From positions 124,001-188,000 of the forward strand of contig NZ_JADQWB010000006.1 of NCBI RefSeq assembly GCF_015704895.1: DNA of 64,000 nucleotides, given 5' to 3'. Each line of letters opens with the position of its first letter. Position 1 is the first letter of the stretch. Position numbers and translations under genes: made by a program. The notes under the pieces are model-generated. The model did not search any database. It was not told where the DNA came from and was given only the letters and a program-made list of their open reading frames with translations. Shown in pieces: positions 16,729 through 25,398 of the stretch. The stretch is from Agrobacterium leguminum. GTDB lineage: Bacteria; Pseudomonadota; Alphaproteobacteria; Rhizobiales; Rhizobiaceae.

Positions 16729-17979
16729 TCAATCGGCCGAAGCTGTCAGGGCCGGATTATGGGGCAGGGCGTATACCTCGACCGGGGTTTCGAGGCCGCG
16801 CAGCAGCCATGGGCCGAGATTTTCCAGCTTTCCCTGATATCCGGCCATGCGCACGAACTCTTCGGAGAAAAGCACATTGCGCCCGGTCTCCTTGGTCAGC
16901 GTTTCCAGCCGCGAGGCGATATTGACGGCAGGGCCGATGACGGTGAAATCGAGGCGGGTTTTCGAGCCGATATTGCCATACATGACATCGCCGACATGCA
17001 CGCCGATGCCGTAACCCAGGGGATCGTGGCCCTTGCGGCAATTGATTTCATTCAGCGCAACGAGGCTCTTCTGCGCGCTGGCGATGGCTTTCAGCAGGTT
17101 TTCGCAGGCCTGCGGGTCACTCAGCGGGAAAATCGCCAGCAGCCCGTCGCCCATGAATTTCAGGATTTCGCCGCCGAATTCCTCGATGGGATCGCACATG
17201 GCGTCGAAATAACCGTTCAGAAGCTCGATGACATCGTCACGCGGCCAGAGGTCGGAAATATGGGTGAAATTGCGCAGGTCGCAGATCAGGATCGCCGCAC
17301 CCACCGTCATGCCGCTGCCGCGCGTGGTGGCGCCATTGAGGATCTTTTCGCCCGCATGCGGCCCCACATAGGTCTCCAGAAGGGTGCGCGTCATGCGGTT
17401 TTTCAGGCGTATTTCGCTGACGAGTGCGAGCGCCGGAAGCAGGTTTTTCAAGGCGAGGATTTCGCTGTCGGAAAAACCGCCGGGCCGGTCGCTGGAGAAG
17501 GTGGCGACATGGCGCTTGCCGAAAGTGTGCTCGATCGGCCAGGCGCAATAATCCGTCAGCCCCTCGGCCCGCAGGTCTTCGTAGATCGTATAGCCGGGCT
17601 CATCGATGTCCTCTCCGTTCAGCCGGTGGCGAACTTCGGTGGCGCCCTGATGAATGTCGTTGATCGGGCTGTTCAGATATTCGGGCGTATTTTCAGACCC
17701 ATAGCCATAGGTGGCGATCTCAGCGGTGGACAGACCGGCTTTCCACAGAATGCGCGCGCCAAGCCATTGCGGATGGCGAATGCGGAAAGCGAGCACGCCC
17801 CGGGCCACGGAAATTCCACTCGCCCGCAGCCTGTTGCAGAGCTCGACGAATATCTCGTCGATAAAGCGTTCGTCCTTGGTGCCGGTGATCAGCCAGTCGA
17901 GAATTTCCGTCTTTTCCGCTGGCCACAATTCATCCAATGCTGAAGAAACCCGTTCTTCGGTGTCGAGACTTAGTGTCAT
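16729..17979 (-). CDS. Class III adenylate/guanylate cyclase
   Basis: 416-aa soluble cyclase starting at the ATG at 17979; the frame runs upstream but the extra part is not protein-like. The N-terminal 190 residues form an unassigned sensory region (LDWLITGTKDERFIDEIFVE...) and the C-terminal 200 are the catalytic domain. Metal-binding Asp residues are in ICDLRNFT near residue 234 and FMGDGLLAIF near 277. LDFTVIGPAVNIASRLE supplies the transition-state Asn and Arg. This is the rhizobial CyaC-like type found in large numbers in these genomes. Asp in LDF, where adenylate cyclases select adenine, supports cAMP as product. Confidence 0.9.
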   Translation of the reverse strand: MTLSLDTEERVSSALDELWPAEKTEILDWLITGTKDERFIDEIFVELCNRLRASGISVARGVLAFRIRHPQWLGARILWKAGLSTAEIATYGYGSENTPEYLNSPINDIHQGATEVRHRLNGEDIDEPGYTIYEDLRAEGLTDYCAWPIEHTFGKRHVATFSSDRPGGFSDSEILALKNLLPALALVSEIRLKNRMTRTLLETYVGPHAGEKILNGATTRGSGMTVGAAILICDLRNFTHISDLWPRDDVIELLNGYFDAMCDPIEEFGGEILKFMGDGLLAIFPLSDPQACENLLKAIASAQKSLVALNEINCRKGHDPLGYGIGVHVGDVMYGNIGSKTRLDFTVIGPAVNIASRLETLTKETGRNVLFSEEFVRMAGYQGKLENLGPWLLRGLETPVEVYALPHNPALTASAD

Positions 17980-18151
17980 GGCAGGATTCCGGAGGTTGTT
18001 GCTGCTCTCGCACAAGCGGGGCGCATGTCGCACTCGGCCGAACATGGTCGCTCGTGAACCCCATGTGGTGCCGGATAACGAAAATGTTAAGAGAGGGGCG
18101 CGGAAAATGTTCCGGAAGGGATAGGCGGCATCGGGCCACGCGCGCCGCCCG

Positions 18152-18169
18152 GATGTTCCCGGGAACATC
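18152..18169. promoter_or_regulatory. Perfect 18-base palindrome between the XRE and cyclase genes
   Basis: GATGTTCCCGGGAACATC is a perfect palindrome, flanked by further complementary GC tracts (CGCCGCC and GGCGGCG). A related half motif, ATGTTCC, recurs at 18108-18114 closer to the cyclase gene. There is no T-run on the minus strand, so it is not a standard terminator. It could be an operator for the cyclase, or for the XRE protein next door. Confidence 0.4.
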
Positions 18170-18211
18170 GTCCCCGGCGGCGCTGAGATTTTTGATGATC
18201 GCTAAGGTGGA

Positions 18212-18442
18212 TCAGATAACGGTTTCGACAGGAATATGAAGTGCTGCGGCAACGCGTCTGATGCGCAGCGGATCGCTGTCCGTGCCGTCTTCGAGCGCGC
18301 GTATTTCGCTGGTCGTCAGGCCGCAGGTCACGGCAAGCTGTTCGACCGTATATCCGGCGAGATTGCGCGCGGTGAGAACCTTTTTGGCAAAAGGAGCATC
18401 GGTTTCGTGATCGGAATCGGGTTGTGAGATTGAAATTGTCAT
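18212..18442 (-). CDS. Small XRE-type helix-turn-helix protein
   Basis: 76 aa. It starts at the ATG at 18442, six bases after GGGAGA, rather than at the far upstream in-frame codon. Residues about 25-70 form one Cro/CI-type DNA-binding domain (TVEQLAVTCGLTTSEIRALEDG), with a short acidic N-terminus (DSDHETD). With no sensor domain it probably acts as a dimer on nearby DNA. It is on the same strand as the cyclase, 232 bases upstream, with a perfect palindrome in between. Targets unknown. Confidence 0.75.
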   Translation of the reverse strand: MTISISQPDSDHETDAPFAKKVLTARNLAGYTVEQLAVTCGLTTSEIRALEDGTDSDPLRIRRVAAALHIPVETVI

Positions 18443-18697
18443 TATTGCATCTCCCTCAGAATGGACACTTAAATGCGGGCGGCAAAGAAAAGTTGCCGGG
18501 GCCGAATGCGACCGCGTTGCCGGAGAAGAAAATCGGTGCTGCAACGCAGCGAGGAACATAGCGGCTTCATCGACCTACGCAATAGTTAAATTTTGTTAAG
18601 ATTCGTGATCGCTGCATCCCTGCGGCACGTCTTTGCCGGAAAAAGGCCGAAATACTGCCGTTTTCCGGGCTCTCGCGAGGGGCGGGGGCGGCTTTTG

Positions 18698-19807
18698 CTA
18701 CAGCATGCCCCAGGCGCGAAACCGGCCGCGACCCGTCACTTCCCGCAGTTCCAGCTGGTTGGCGAGCCCGATCGCGCCCTGCGGCGTGGTGCCGAGTTCC
18801 TTGACGATCATCGCCGCCGAAACCACCGGTCGGGAGACGACAAGCTCCACGAGTTCCGGCAGGCGCGAGGAGGAGCGCCGGCCGGCCAGCTTGCGCATCA
18901 TGCGTTCTCGCGCATGGGCCAGCCGGTCATGTTCCTTCATGCCGGCCTGCGCCGCTTCGTAAAAGCTGTCGAGAAGTGCGAGAACGCGCTGCGTCTGGTT
19001 TCGGGCGTGCCGGCGCTCCCGCGGGACCGCGCGGAGACCGGCGCTGAGGGCCGGCAGGTGATCGGGCGTGACGGCGCCGTCGCGCAGAAAGGCGGAGGCC
19101 AGAAGCCGGCCGAGCCAGGGGCTGCGTTGCAGCACCTCGATCATGTTCCAGGCGTCGAGAAGGATGGCGGTGCGAAGAATCGCCGGCAGTTCCTCCGTCC
19201 GCGCATGGACGTCCCACCATTCTTTCAGCCGCTCATCCTCGTCCCAGTCGGGTTCGTTGATGATCGCATGGCTTTCCTCCCTGTGCATCGCCGGAAGCGA
19301 GCTGCCGGTGGTGATCGCGTCGAGCGTTGCCGCGCTTCGCGCCAGAAGCGCATCCAGCTCGGAAAAAGCGCCATCCAGCGATGTTTCCTCCTCCGCATCG
19401 GCTTCTTCATCGCGGGAGTGATCGAGTGTTTGTCTGGGAGATACTGGCTCTTCGGCAAGTGCCGCCCTGCCGCGTAGCCGTGAAAGGCCCGGCGCGGTAA
19501 AGGCCCAGCCGGGGGCATTGGAAAAGATCAGCCGTCTCGAGCGGAGAATCCGGTGCGCCGCCGTCATTTCATGGGTTGGTGCGCGCACATCCATATGCGC
19601 GTCATGCAGCACCAGATCTTCCATGTGGACGAGTTCGCCATCCACCCACATGGAGGAAATCGCATCGGTGAAATCCTGTCTTTCGATGAAGCCGTGTTTC
19701 ATCGGTGATCGGTCGATCCGCTCGTCCAGCCGCGCCAGCGCCTCGCCCGCACGGGCGGCGGCAATGAGGAGCTTTTCGATCTGGACGTCCGATATATCGT
19801 AAATCAT
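18698..19807 (-). CDS. RHE_PE00001-family protein (DUF1612 with HTH)
   Basis: 369 aa. The pattern matches the RHE_PE00001 family of rhizobial proteins: a conserved N-terminal region (AHMDVRAPTHEMTAAHRILRS), an acidic linker (DEEADAEEETSLDG) and a C-terminal DNA-binding segment (VVSAAMIVKELGTTPQGAIG LANQLELRE) with the helix-turn-helix. These proteins are widespread on Rhizobium and Agrobacterium plasmids and chromids, often near mobile or replication genes, and have no established role. Here it stands alone, divergent from the KgtP-like transporter. I see no transposase or integrase nearby. The function is unknown; DNA binding is inferred from the C-terminus. Confidence 0.75.
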   Translation of the reverse strand: MIYDISDVQIEKLLIAAARAGEALARLDERIDRSPMKHGFIERQDFTDAISSMWVDGELVHMEDLVLHDAHMDVRAPTHEMTAAHRILRSRRLIFSNAPGWAFTAPGLSRLRGRAALAEEPVSPRQTLDHSRDEEADAEEETSLDGAFSELDALLARSAATLDAITTGSSLPAMHREESHAIINEPDWDEDERLKEWWDVHARTEELPAILRTAILLDAWNMIEVLQRSPWLGRLLASAFLRDGAVTPDHLPALSAGLRAVPRERRHARNQTQRVLALLDSFYEAAQAGMKEHDRLAHARERMMRKLAGRRSSSRLPELVELVVSRPVVSAAMIVKELGTTPQGAIGLANQLELREVTGRGRFRAWGML

Positions 19808-19982
19808 TGATATTTTTTAGTTTGAGCGCGGGCGGCTTACAAGGCGGATCACAGTCGGGCGGTTTTACTTTTGAGGTTTCCACCCGAAAATCCGCTGAAA
19901 AAAGGGTGGCGGAAGGCCGGGAATCCGCAGGGTTTCAGCCGCCATGGCTGGTTTTTCGGCAATATCGCGACGCGGTATAAAC

Positions 19983-20013
19983 TTGCGCACTGCAACATGA
20001 CGGGTATATACCC
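19983..20013 (+). promoter_or_regulatory. Candidate kgtP promoter overlapped by two palindromes
   Basis: TTGCGC (19983-19988), 16 bases, then TATATA (20005-20010) form a fair promoter pointing at the transporter gene. The -35 is inside TTGC-GCACT-GCAA (19983-19995) and the -10 inside the perfect palindrome GGGTATATACCC (20002-20013). This layout suggests a repressor that covers the -10. The regulator is not identifiable; the rest of the 260-base gap shows nothing else. Confidence 0.5.
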
Positions 20014-20088
20014 CCACCGAGAGCGACAAATTATCACACCTTCCGTTCGCCCTTCCATCTCCAGACGAAGATGAATTGGAGTTTACCC

Positions 20089-21402
20089 GTGAATATTATG
20101 GCAAATGGTCCCGCCACCGCGCCGGACCAGAAAACCCGTTTGAAATCCATTATCGGCGGATCGGCGGGCAACCTCGTCGAATGGTACGACTGGTACGTCT
20201 ATTCGGCCTTCACCCTTTATTTCGCGCCGGTGTTTTTCCCTTCCGGAAACCAGACCGCCGAACTCCTGAGTGCAGCCGCCGTTTTCGCCGTCGGATTTCT
20301 GATGCGGCCCATCGGGGCCTGGTTCATGGGCACCTATGCCGACCGCAAGGGCCGCAAGGCCGGTCTCACCTTGTCCGTCACGCTGATGTGTCTCGGTTCG
20401 CTGCTGATCGCGATTACGCCCGGCCATGAGGCGATCGGCATTGCCGCGCCGGCCATTCTGGTTTTCGCAAGGCTTCTGCAGGGCATCAGCGTCGGCGGCG
20501 AATATGGCGCCAGCGCAACCTATCTCAGCGAAATGGCCGGCAAGAACCGCCGCGGTTTCTTCTCCAGCTTCCAGTATGTGACGCTTATTTCCGGTCAGCT
20601 TCTGGCGCTGGCGGTGCTTCTGGTGCTGCAGCGGGTCCTGACGCCGGAACAGCTCGGCTCTTGGGGCTGGCGCATTCCCTTCTTCATTGGCGGCCTTCTG
20701 GCGATTGCGGTGTTTTATATCCGTCGCGGCCTTGTCGAGACGCAGTCCTTCGAAAATGCCAAGACCGGCGCTGCCGACAAGCCGAAGTCCAGCGGATGGG
20801 CGCTGTTCAAGCACTATCCAAGGGAGGCGCTGATGGTCATGGCGCTCACCTCCGGCGGCACGCTCGCCTTTTATGCCTATACGACCTATCTGCAGAAATT
20901 CCTCGTCAACACCTCCGGCTTCAGCAAGGAAAGCGCCACGGAAATCACCACGGCGGCGCTCTTCGTCTTCATGCTGTGCCAGCCGATTGCGGGTGCGCTT
21001 TCCGACAAGATCGGCCGCAAGCCGCTGATGGTCGGCTTCGGCATTCTCGGAACGCTGTTCACCTATGCGATCTTCAGCACGCTTTCGACGACGACCGATC
21101 CCATCATGGCTTTCGCTCTCGTGCTGGTCGGCCTGTTGATCGTCACCGGCTATACCTCCATCAATGCGGTGGTGAAGGCGGAAATGTTCCCCGCCCATAT
21201 CCGCGCGCTTGGCGTGGCTCTGCCCTATGCGCTGGCGAACACCATATTCGGCGGAACGGCGGAATTCGTGGCCCTGAAGTTCAAGCAGATCGGCCACGAA
21301 AACTGGTTCTTCTGGTATGTGACGATCATGATCGCCCTGTCGCTGGTGGTTTATGTGAAGATGCGCGACACGCGCGATCACAGCCATATTCACGAGGATT
21401 GA
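20089..21402 (+). CDS. MFS metabolite:proton symporter, KgtP-like
   Basis: Twelve-span MFS importer of the metabolite:H+ symporter family, closest in pattern to alpha-ketoglutarate permease. GNLVEWYDWYVYSAF near residue 30 and the RxGRKxG-type loop TYADRKGRKAG near 90 are diagnostic. GISVGGEYGASATYLSEMA in TM4 and the second loop SDKIGRKPLM also fit. The GTG at 20089 is preferred because TTGGAG sits 7 bases before it; an ATG at 20071 would add six residues. The substrate is probably a dicarboxylate, not proven. A strong terminator follows. Confidence 0.85.
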   Translation: MNIMANGPATAPDQKTRLKSIIGGSAGNLVEWYDWYVYSAFTLYFAPVFFPSGNQTAELLSAAAVFAVGFLMRPIGAWFMGTYADRKGRKAGLTLSVTLMCLGSLLIAITPGHEAIGIAAPAILVFARLLQGISVGGEYGASATYLSEMAGKNRRGFFSSFQYVTLISGQLLALAVLLVLQRVLTPEQLGSWGWRIPFFIGGLLAIAVFYIRRGLVETQSFENAKTGAADKPKSSGWALFKHYPREALMVMALTSGGTLAFYAYTTYLQKFLVNTSGFSKESATEITTAALFVFMLCQPIAGALSDKIGRKPLMVGFGILGTLFTYAIFSTLSTTTDPIMAFALVLVGLLIVTGYTSINAVVKAEMFPAHIRALGVALPYALANTIFGGTAEFVALKFKQIGHENWFFWYVTIMIALSLVVYVKMRDTRDHSHIHED

Positions 21403-21422
21403 GCGACCGCCATCCAGACCGG

Positions 21423-21453
21423 AAAAAGCCCCGTCCTTCCGACGGGGCTTTTT
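21423..21453 (+). terminator. Rho-independent terminator after the KgtP-like gene
   Basis: AAAAAGCCCCGTC, loop CTTCC, GACGGGGCTTTTT: a 13-base perfect stem, 20 bases after the stop codon. It is A/T-symmetric, so it can also end transcription of the convergent histidine kinase gene from the minus strand (stop at 21465 is before it in that direction). Confidence 0.92.
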
Positions 21454-21464
21454 CTTTTCAGCAT

Positions 21465-22802
21465 TCAGGCGGTTTCGGCGGGAAGGACGATGCGGGCCTC
21501 AAAACCGTCCTGCCGGCCCGGCGCCGGAGAGGAAAGCACCAGCTCTCCGCCGGCCTGCTCCACCAGGCTCTTGACGATGGCAAGGCCAAGCCCGGTTCCG
21601 TCCGCCGTGGTCTGGCCCCTGGTAAAACGCGTTGTCAGCTTGGGTAGAAGCGCCGCGTCGATCGCTGCCCCGGAATTGACGATGCGGATCGTGCCGTCCG
21701 CTTCGGCGACGACCTGCACCGGGCTTTCCGCCGGGCTGTGGATCAGCGCGTTTTCGAGGAGGTTACGGATGATGATGCCGAAGGCATCCGCGCCGATCCT
21801 GCAGGACAGGCCGCCTTCACAGCGATTGGTGAAGCGGATGCGGGATGAACCGATGGCCGTTCTCATCATGTCATCGATAACCAGTTCGAGAACGGGGATG
21901 AGATCGTTTGCCGTGTCGGTGACCCCGATCCTCGCTTCCGCGCGCGACATCTGAAGCAGTTTTTCGGCCAGGTGGGCGAGATGCTGAAGGGATTTTTCGA
22001 TGTTTTCCACACGCGGCGCAAGTTCCGGCGGAATGTCGGCATGCAGCCGCTGCGCCTGCGCCAGCGCGCCGGCAATCGGCGTGCGCAATTCATGGGCGCT
22101 GTTGGCGGTGAATTCCCGTTCCGCCTCGATTGCCGATCGCAATCGTCCGAGCAGCAGATTGACCGAACGGGCAATGGGATGAAGCTCGCCCGGAAAGGGT
22201 TGCGTCGGCAGCGGCGCGAGATTGCCGCCGTCCTTTTTGCCGATGTCGTCGCGCAGGGTCTGTATCGGTCGCAGCGTTCTGCGCACCACGACAATGACGG
22301 CGAAAATGCTGGCGGGAATGAGGATGAGAACGGGGAGAAGCAGCGCGGTACCCGCCTCTTGGATCGCCTCGCGGCGATTGGCGAAGGCATCGGCGACCTG
22401 CAGGAAATAATTACCGTCCGGTGTCGCAACCGTAAAGATGCGCTGGGTCGCGGTTTCGGAAAAACCGGGTTCGAGCGAGACCTCGAAAGGCTCCGTCGAA
22501 CTGTCATGCGAATGCAGCACCACCTGTCCTTCCCGGTCGCGCACCTGATAGGTCAGATATTCCGCCCGTTCCGACGTCTGGTTGAGCTTTTGCGCGGCAG
22601 GTGCGGTATTGTTTTCCCTGAGGTCGTCCACCAATAGCGGCAGCAGTCTTTCGGCGGTTTCCTCAACGCCGGCGTCGAAAATCTCGGCGAACTCGTCCTG
22701 CATCACCATGACGCCCAGCCCGCAGGCGAGAAGCCAGGATATGGCGACAACGCTGGTCAGCGCCGTCACGAGCTTGCGGGTCATGCTGGTCGGTCTGGCC
22801 AT
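21465..22802 (-). CDS. Sensor histidine kinase, QseC/PmrB type
   Basis: 445 aa from the ATG at 22802, 22 bases after the regulator's stop; an earlier in-frame codon at 22871 overlaps it. TM1 is near residues 10-30 (LVTALTSVVAISWLLACGLG), then a periplasmic sensor of about 115 residues and TM2 (LLLPVLILIPASIFAVIVVV). A HAMP-like linker leads to the phospho-accepting His in FTANSAHELRTPIAG near residue 240, then the ATP domain with NLLENALIHSP and GTGLGLAIVK. The periplasmic part is fairly acidic. Third gene of the eptA operon; the likely inputs are envelope stress, cations or cationic peptides, by analogy with PmrB/QseC. Confidence 0.92.
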   Translation of the reverse strand: MARPTSMTRKLVTALTSVVAISWLLACGLGVMVMQDEFAEIFDAGVEETAERLLPLLVDDLRENNTAPAAQKLNQTSERAEYLTYQVRDREGQVVLHSHDSSTEPFEVSLEPGFSETATQRIFTVATPDGNYFLQVADAFANRREAIQEAGTALLLPVLILIPASIFAVIVVVRRTLRPIQTLRDDIGKKDGGNLAPLPTQPFPGELHPIARSVNLLLGRLRSAIEAEREFTANSAHELRTPIAGALAQAQRLHADIPPELAPRVENIEKSLQHLAHLAEKLLQMSRAEARIGVTDTANDLIPVLELVIDDMMRTAIGSSRIRFTNRCEGGLSCRIGADAFGIIIRNLLENALIHSPAESPVQVVAEADGTIRIVNSGAAIDAALLPKLTTRFTRGQTTADGTGLGLAIVKSLVEQAGGELVLSSPAPGRQDGFEARIVLPAETA

Positions 22803-22824
22803 TTCTGCCTGCTTGTAATTCTGA

Positions 22825-23478
22825 CTATCTGATGGTGTAGCCGACGCCGCGCACGGTTTCGACGCGGTCATGGCCGATTTTCTTGCGCAGCCGGCTGATA
22901 TAGACCTCGACCGTGTTGCTTTCTATTTCCGCGCCGAATTCGTAAAGCGTGTCGTGCAATTGCGCTTTCGAGACGACCGCGCCGGGATGTTCGACGAGTT
23001 TTTCCAGCACGGCCCATTCCCGGGCGCTCAGCGTCTGCGCCGTTCCATCGACCGTGATATTGCGTGCCACCTGGTTGATCTCGATGCCGGGCAGGCGGAT
23101 GACGGGAGCGGAACGCCCTTCGTAACGGCGCGAGACCGCCAGCATGCGGGCCGAAAGCTCATTGAGATCGAAGGGTTTGACCAGATAATCGTCCGCACCG
23201 GCGTTCAGCCCGGCGATCCGGTCGGAGACCTGGTCATGGGCCGTCAGAATGATCACCGGCGTTGCGTCGTCGCGCTGGCGCAAGCTTTGCAGAAGGGTGA
23301 TGCCCTCGCCATCCGGCAGGCGCATGTCGAGCAGGATGAGGCCGTAACCCATCGTCAGCGTCGCCGCCATGGCGTCGCCCAGCGTCTTGAACCAGTCGAC
23401 AGCATGACCCGCCGCCGCGACATGATCCCGCAGCGCTTCGCCCAGCACATGATCGTCTTCAACAAGCAGAACCCGCAA
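22825..23478 (-). CDS. OmpR-family response regulator, PmrA/QseB type
   Basis: 217 aa. Receiver domain first (VLLVEDDHVLGEAL; phospho-acceptor Asp in ILLDMRLPDGEG near residue 51; Lys in DYLVKPFDLNEL near 101), then a winged-helix effector (LSAREWAVLEKLVEHPGAVV, IESNTVEVYISRLRKKIG). Length and motifs match the PmrA/QseB/TctD branch. It is 65 bases downstream of the eptA gene and just upstream of the kinase, so the regulator probably drives eptA and its own operon. No PmrA box was found by eye. Confidence 0.93.
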   Translation of the reverse strand: MRVLLVEDDHVLGEALRDHVAAAGHAVDWFKTLGDAMAATLTMGYGLILLDMRLPDGEGITLLQSLRQRDDATPVIILTAHDQVSDRIAGLNAGADDYLVKPFDLNELSARMLAVSRRYEGRSAPVIRLPGIEINQVARNITVDGTAQTLSAREWAVLEKLVEHPGAVVSKAQLHDTLYEFGAEIESNTVEVYISRLRKKIGHDRVETVRGVGYTIR

Positions 23479-23543
23479 GACAGCTCCCTCTATCGCTTCG
23501 TCCTGCGTATCTCTTTCTCCGGATAAGCGTCAAGCACGGTGTT

Positions 23544-25211
23544 TCAGCTGTTCTGCCGCTGGGTGCAGCCGCCGAACACATCGAGCGAGGGATCGTAGAC
23601 CGAAGTGGAGATGTTCATCATGCCAAGAATGCTGTGGAAATAATTGTCGTGCGAGCGCCCGCCCTCTGCCGCGGTTTTTGCGAGGCAGGCTTTGTTGAGC
23701 CCCATGGATTTCGCAAAGTCATCGTCGAACCAGACGAGAAACGGCACATGGGTCTGCTGGTCGGGCGCCAGCAGATAGGGCGCGCCATGCAGGTAGACGC
23801 CGTTCTCGCCAAGCGATTCGCCGTGGTCCGAGGCATAGATCATGCCCGTCGCCAGCCTGTCGGAACGCGCCTTCAGCTTGTCGATAACGGTCGAGAGGAA
23901 ATGGTCGGTATAAAGAAGCGTGTTGTCGTAGGAGTTGACGATCTCCGCGTCGGAGCAGTTGCCAAGCTCGGCCGTGCGGCAATCCGGGGTGAATTTACGG
24001 AATTCGTCGGTATAGCGCAGATAATAGGTCGGCCCGTGGCTGCCCATCTGGTGCAGCACGATGACGCTGTCCCTGGTGACGTTGTTGAGCCAGGAGTCGA
24101 GCTTGTCGAAGAAGATATCGTCGCGGCATTCCCCGCCGGTACAGAAGCGGCTGTCATTGGTGGAGGGCAGGTCGAAATAGGGGATGCGGTCGGCCACGTT
24201 CTTGCTGCCGGTATTGTTGTCCAGCCATGTCGCACTGACCCCGGCATGGACGAGAACATCCATGACGTTTTCATTGGCGAGCGCCTTTTTGTGGCTATAT
24301 TGCGAACGCGGGAACTTCGAGAACATGCAGGGAATGGAAATCGCCGTCGCGGTGCCGCAGCTGGTCGTGTTCGGAAAATAGATCACGCCGCGTTTTGCGA
24401 GTTCGGGATTGGTATCGCGCCCATAGCCGTTCAGGGAAAAGTTCGCGGCCCGCGCCGTCTCGCCCGCCACGATGACGGTGATGCGGGGTTTGCGGACGCC
24501 GCCCAATGAAGGCAGGACCTTCGCATCCCCGCCGACCGGGCTGACCTGAATATCGACTTCCTTGCCCGCCAGCGTGAAATAATGAATGGCGGACATGATC
24601 GGCGACAATGGATTGACGCTTTTGACGATATCCTTGTGCTGGCGCACGGCGGTGGTGAAGGTCTTGGAATTGGCGAAGCTGATGATGCCGGCGATGGAAA
24701 GACAGATCAGGATGCTGATCGTGTTCCACAAAAGCTTGTCGAGGATCGGCCGGTGGCGCACACGCACGGCGACGATGAGGAGGGACGGCACCAGTCCGTA
24801 AATCGCCATGTGCCAGAGAAAGCCGGGCGTGATCAGATTGCCGGCTTCCGCCTGTGTCGTCTCCATGGCGTTGCGGATCATGTCGCTGTCGATGACGATG
24901 CCGTAGCGATCCATGAACCAGGAAGCGGCGGCCGCCGCGAAGATAAGGGCGATCAGAAAAGGCTTGATGAGATATTTGGCGGAAAAAATGATGATGAGGG
25001 CGCCGAGAAAGGCGGCCATGGCGGCATAAAGCGCGACAATGGCGACCGGATAGGCTGAAAGATAGGTGTGAACCTTCGACCAGAATGTCCGGTTCGTGAA
25101 AAACAGCAGATAGGCCGCCGTCAGCAGGCTGAGCGGCACGCTGCCGATTTCTGGACGATATGTTACTGTTCCCGTCGCTTTCGCGGTAAAAAGAGCCACT
25201 GTCAGATCCAC
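23544..25211 (-). CDS. eptA: Lipid A phosphoethanolamine transferase, EptA-like
   Basis: 555 aa inner membrane enzyme that moves phosphoethanolamine from phosphatidylethanolamine to lipid A, lowering negative surface charge. About five N-terminal membrane spans (residues 25-190) precede a periplasmic sulfatase-fold domain. The nucleophile is Thr in FPNTTSCGTATAIS (near residue 283), and zinc-binding residues are in VAGETARAANF, YASDHGESLGENG and HVPFLVWFDD. Cys pairs (CRDDIFF/CTGGE, CRTAELGNC) can form the usual disulfides. The start is a GTG at 25211 with GGAAA upstream. It heads an operon with a PmrAB-like pair, matching the eptA-pmrAB arrangement; the Rhizobiaceae variant is inferred. Confidence 0.92.
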   Translation of the reverse strand: MDLTVALFTAKATGTVTYRPEIGSVPLSLLTAAYLLFFTNRTFWSKVHTYLSAYPVAIVALYAAMAAFLGALIIIFSAKYLIKPFLIALIFAAAAASWFMDRYGIVIDSDMIRNAMETTQAEAGNLITPGFLWHMAIYGLVPSLLIVAVRVRHRPILDKLLWNTISILICLSIAGIISFANSKTFTTAVRQHKDIVKSVNPLSPIMSAIHYFTLAGKEVDIQVSPVGGDAKVLPSLGGVRKPRITVIVAGETARAANFSLNGYGRDTNPELAKRGVIYFPNTTSCGTATAISIPCMFSKFPRSQYSHKKALANENVMDVLVHAGVSATWLDNNTGSKNVADRIPYFDLPSTNDSRFCTGGECRDDIFFDKLDSWLNNVTRDSVIVLHQMGSHGPTYYLRYTDEFRKFTPDCRTAELGNCSDAEIVNSYDNTLLYTDHFLSTVIDKLKARSDRLATGMIYASDHGESLGENGVYLHGAPYLLAPDQQTHVPFLVWFDDDFAKSMGLNKACLAKTAAEGGRSHDNYFHSILGMMNISTSVYDPSLDVFGGCTQRQNS

Positions 25212-25398
25212 CAGATTTCCAATAGGCCGGCGGCAACGGAGACGGGGCGAAAACGCCGCCGTCCAGGCTGCCGCATGGGCCGATCAATGGCGGATGCGTC
25301 ATTTTGCTGACATCAACCTGAAAGCTTGTCATGAAAGTGTCACACTCCGTCGTGGCCGCTCGGTGGTGGTGTTTCAGATCGTCGAGACGATAGAGCCC

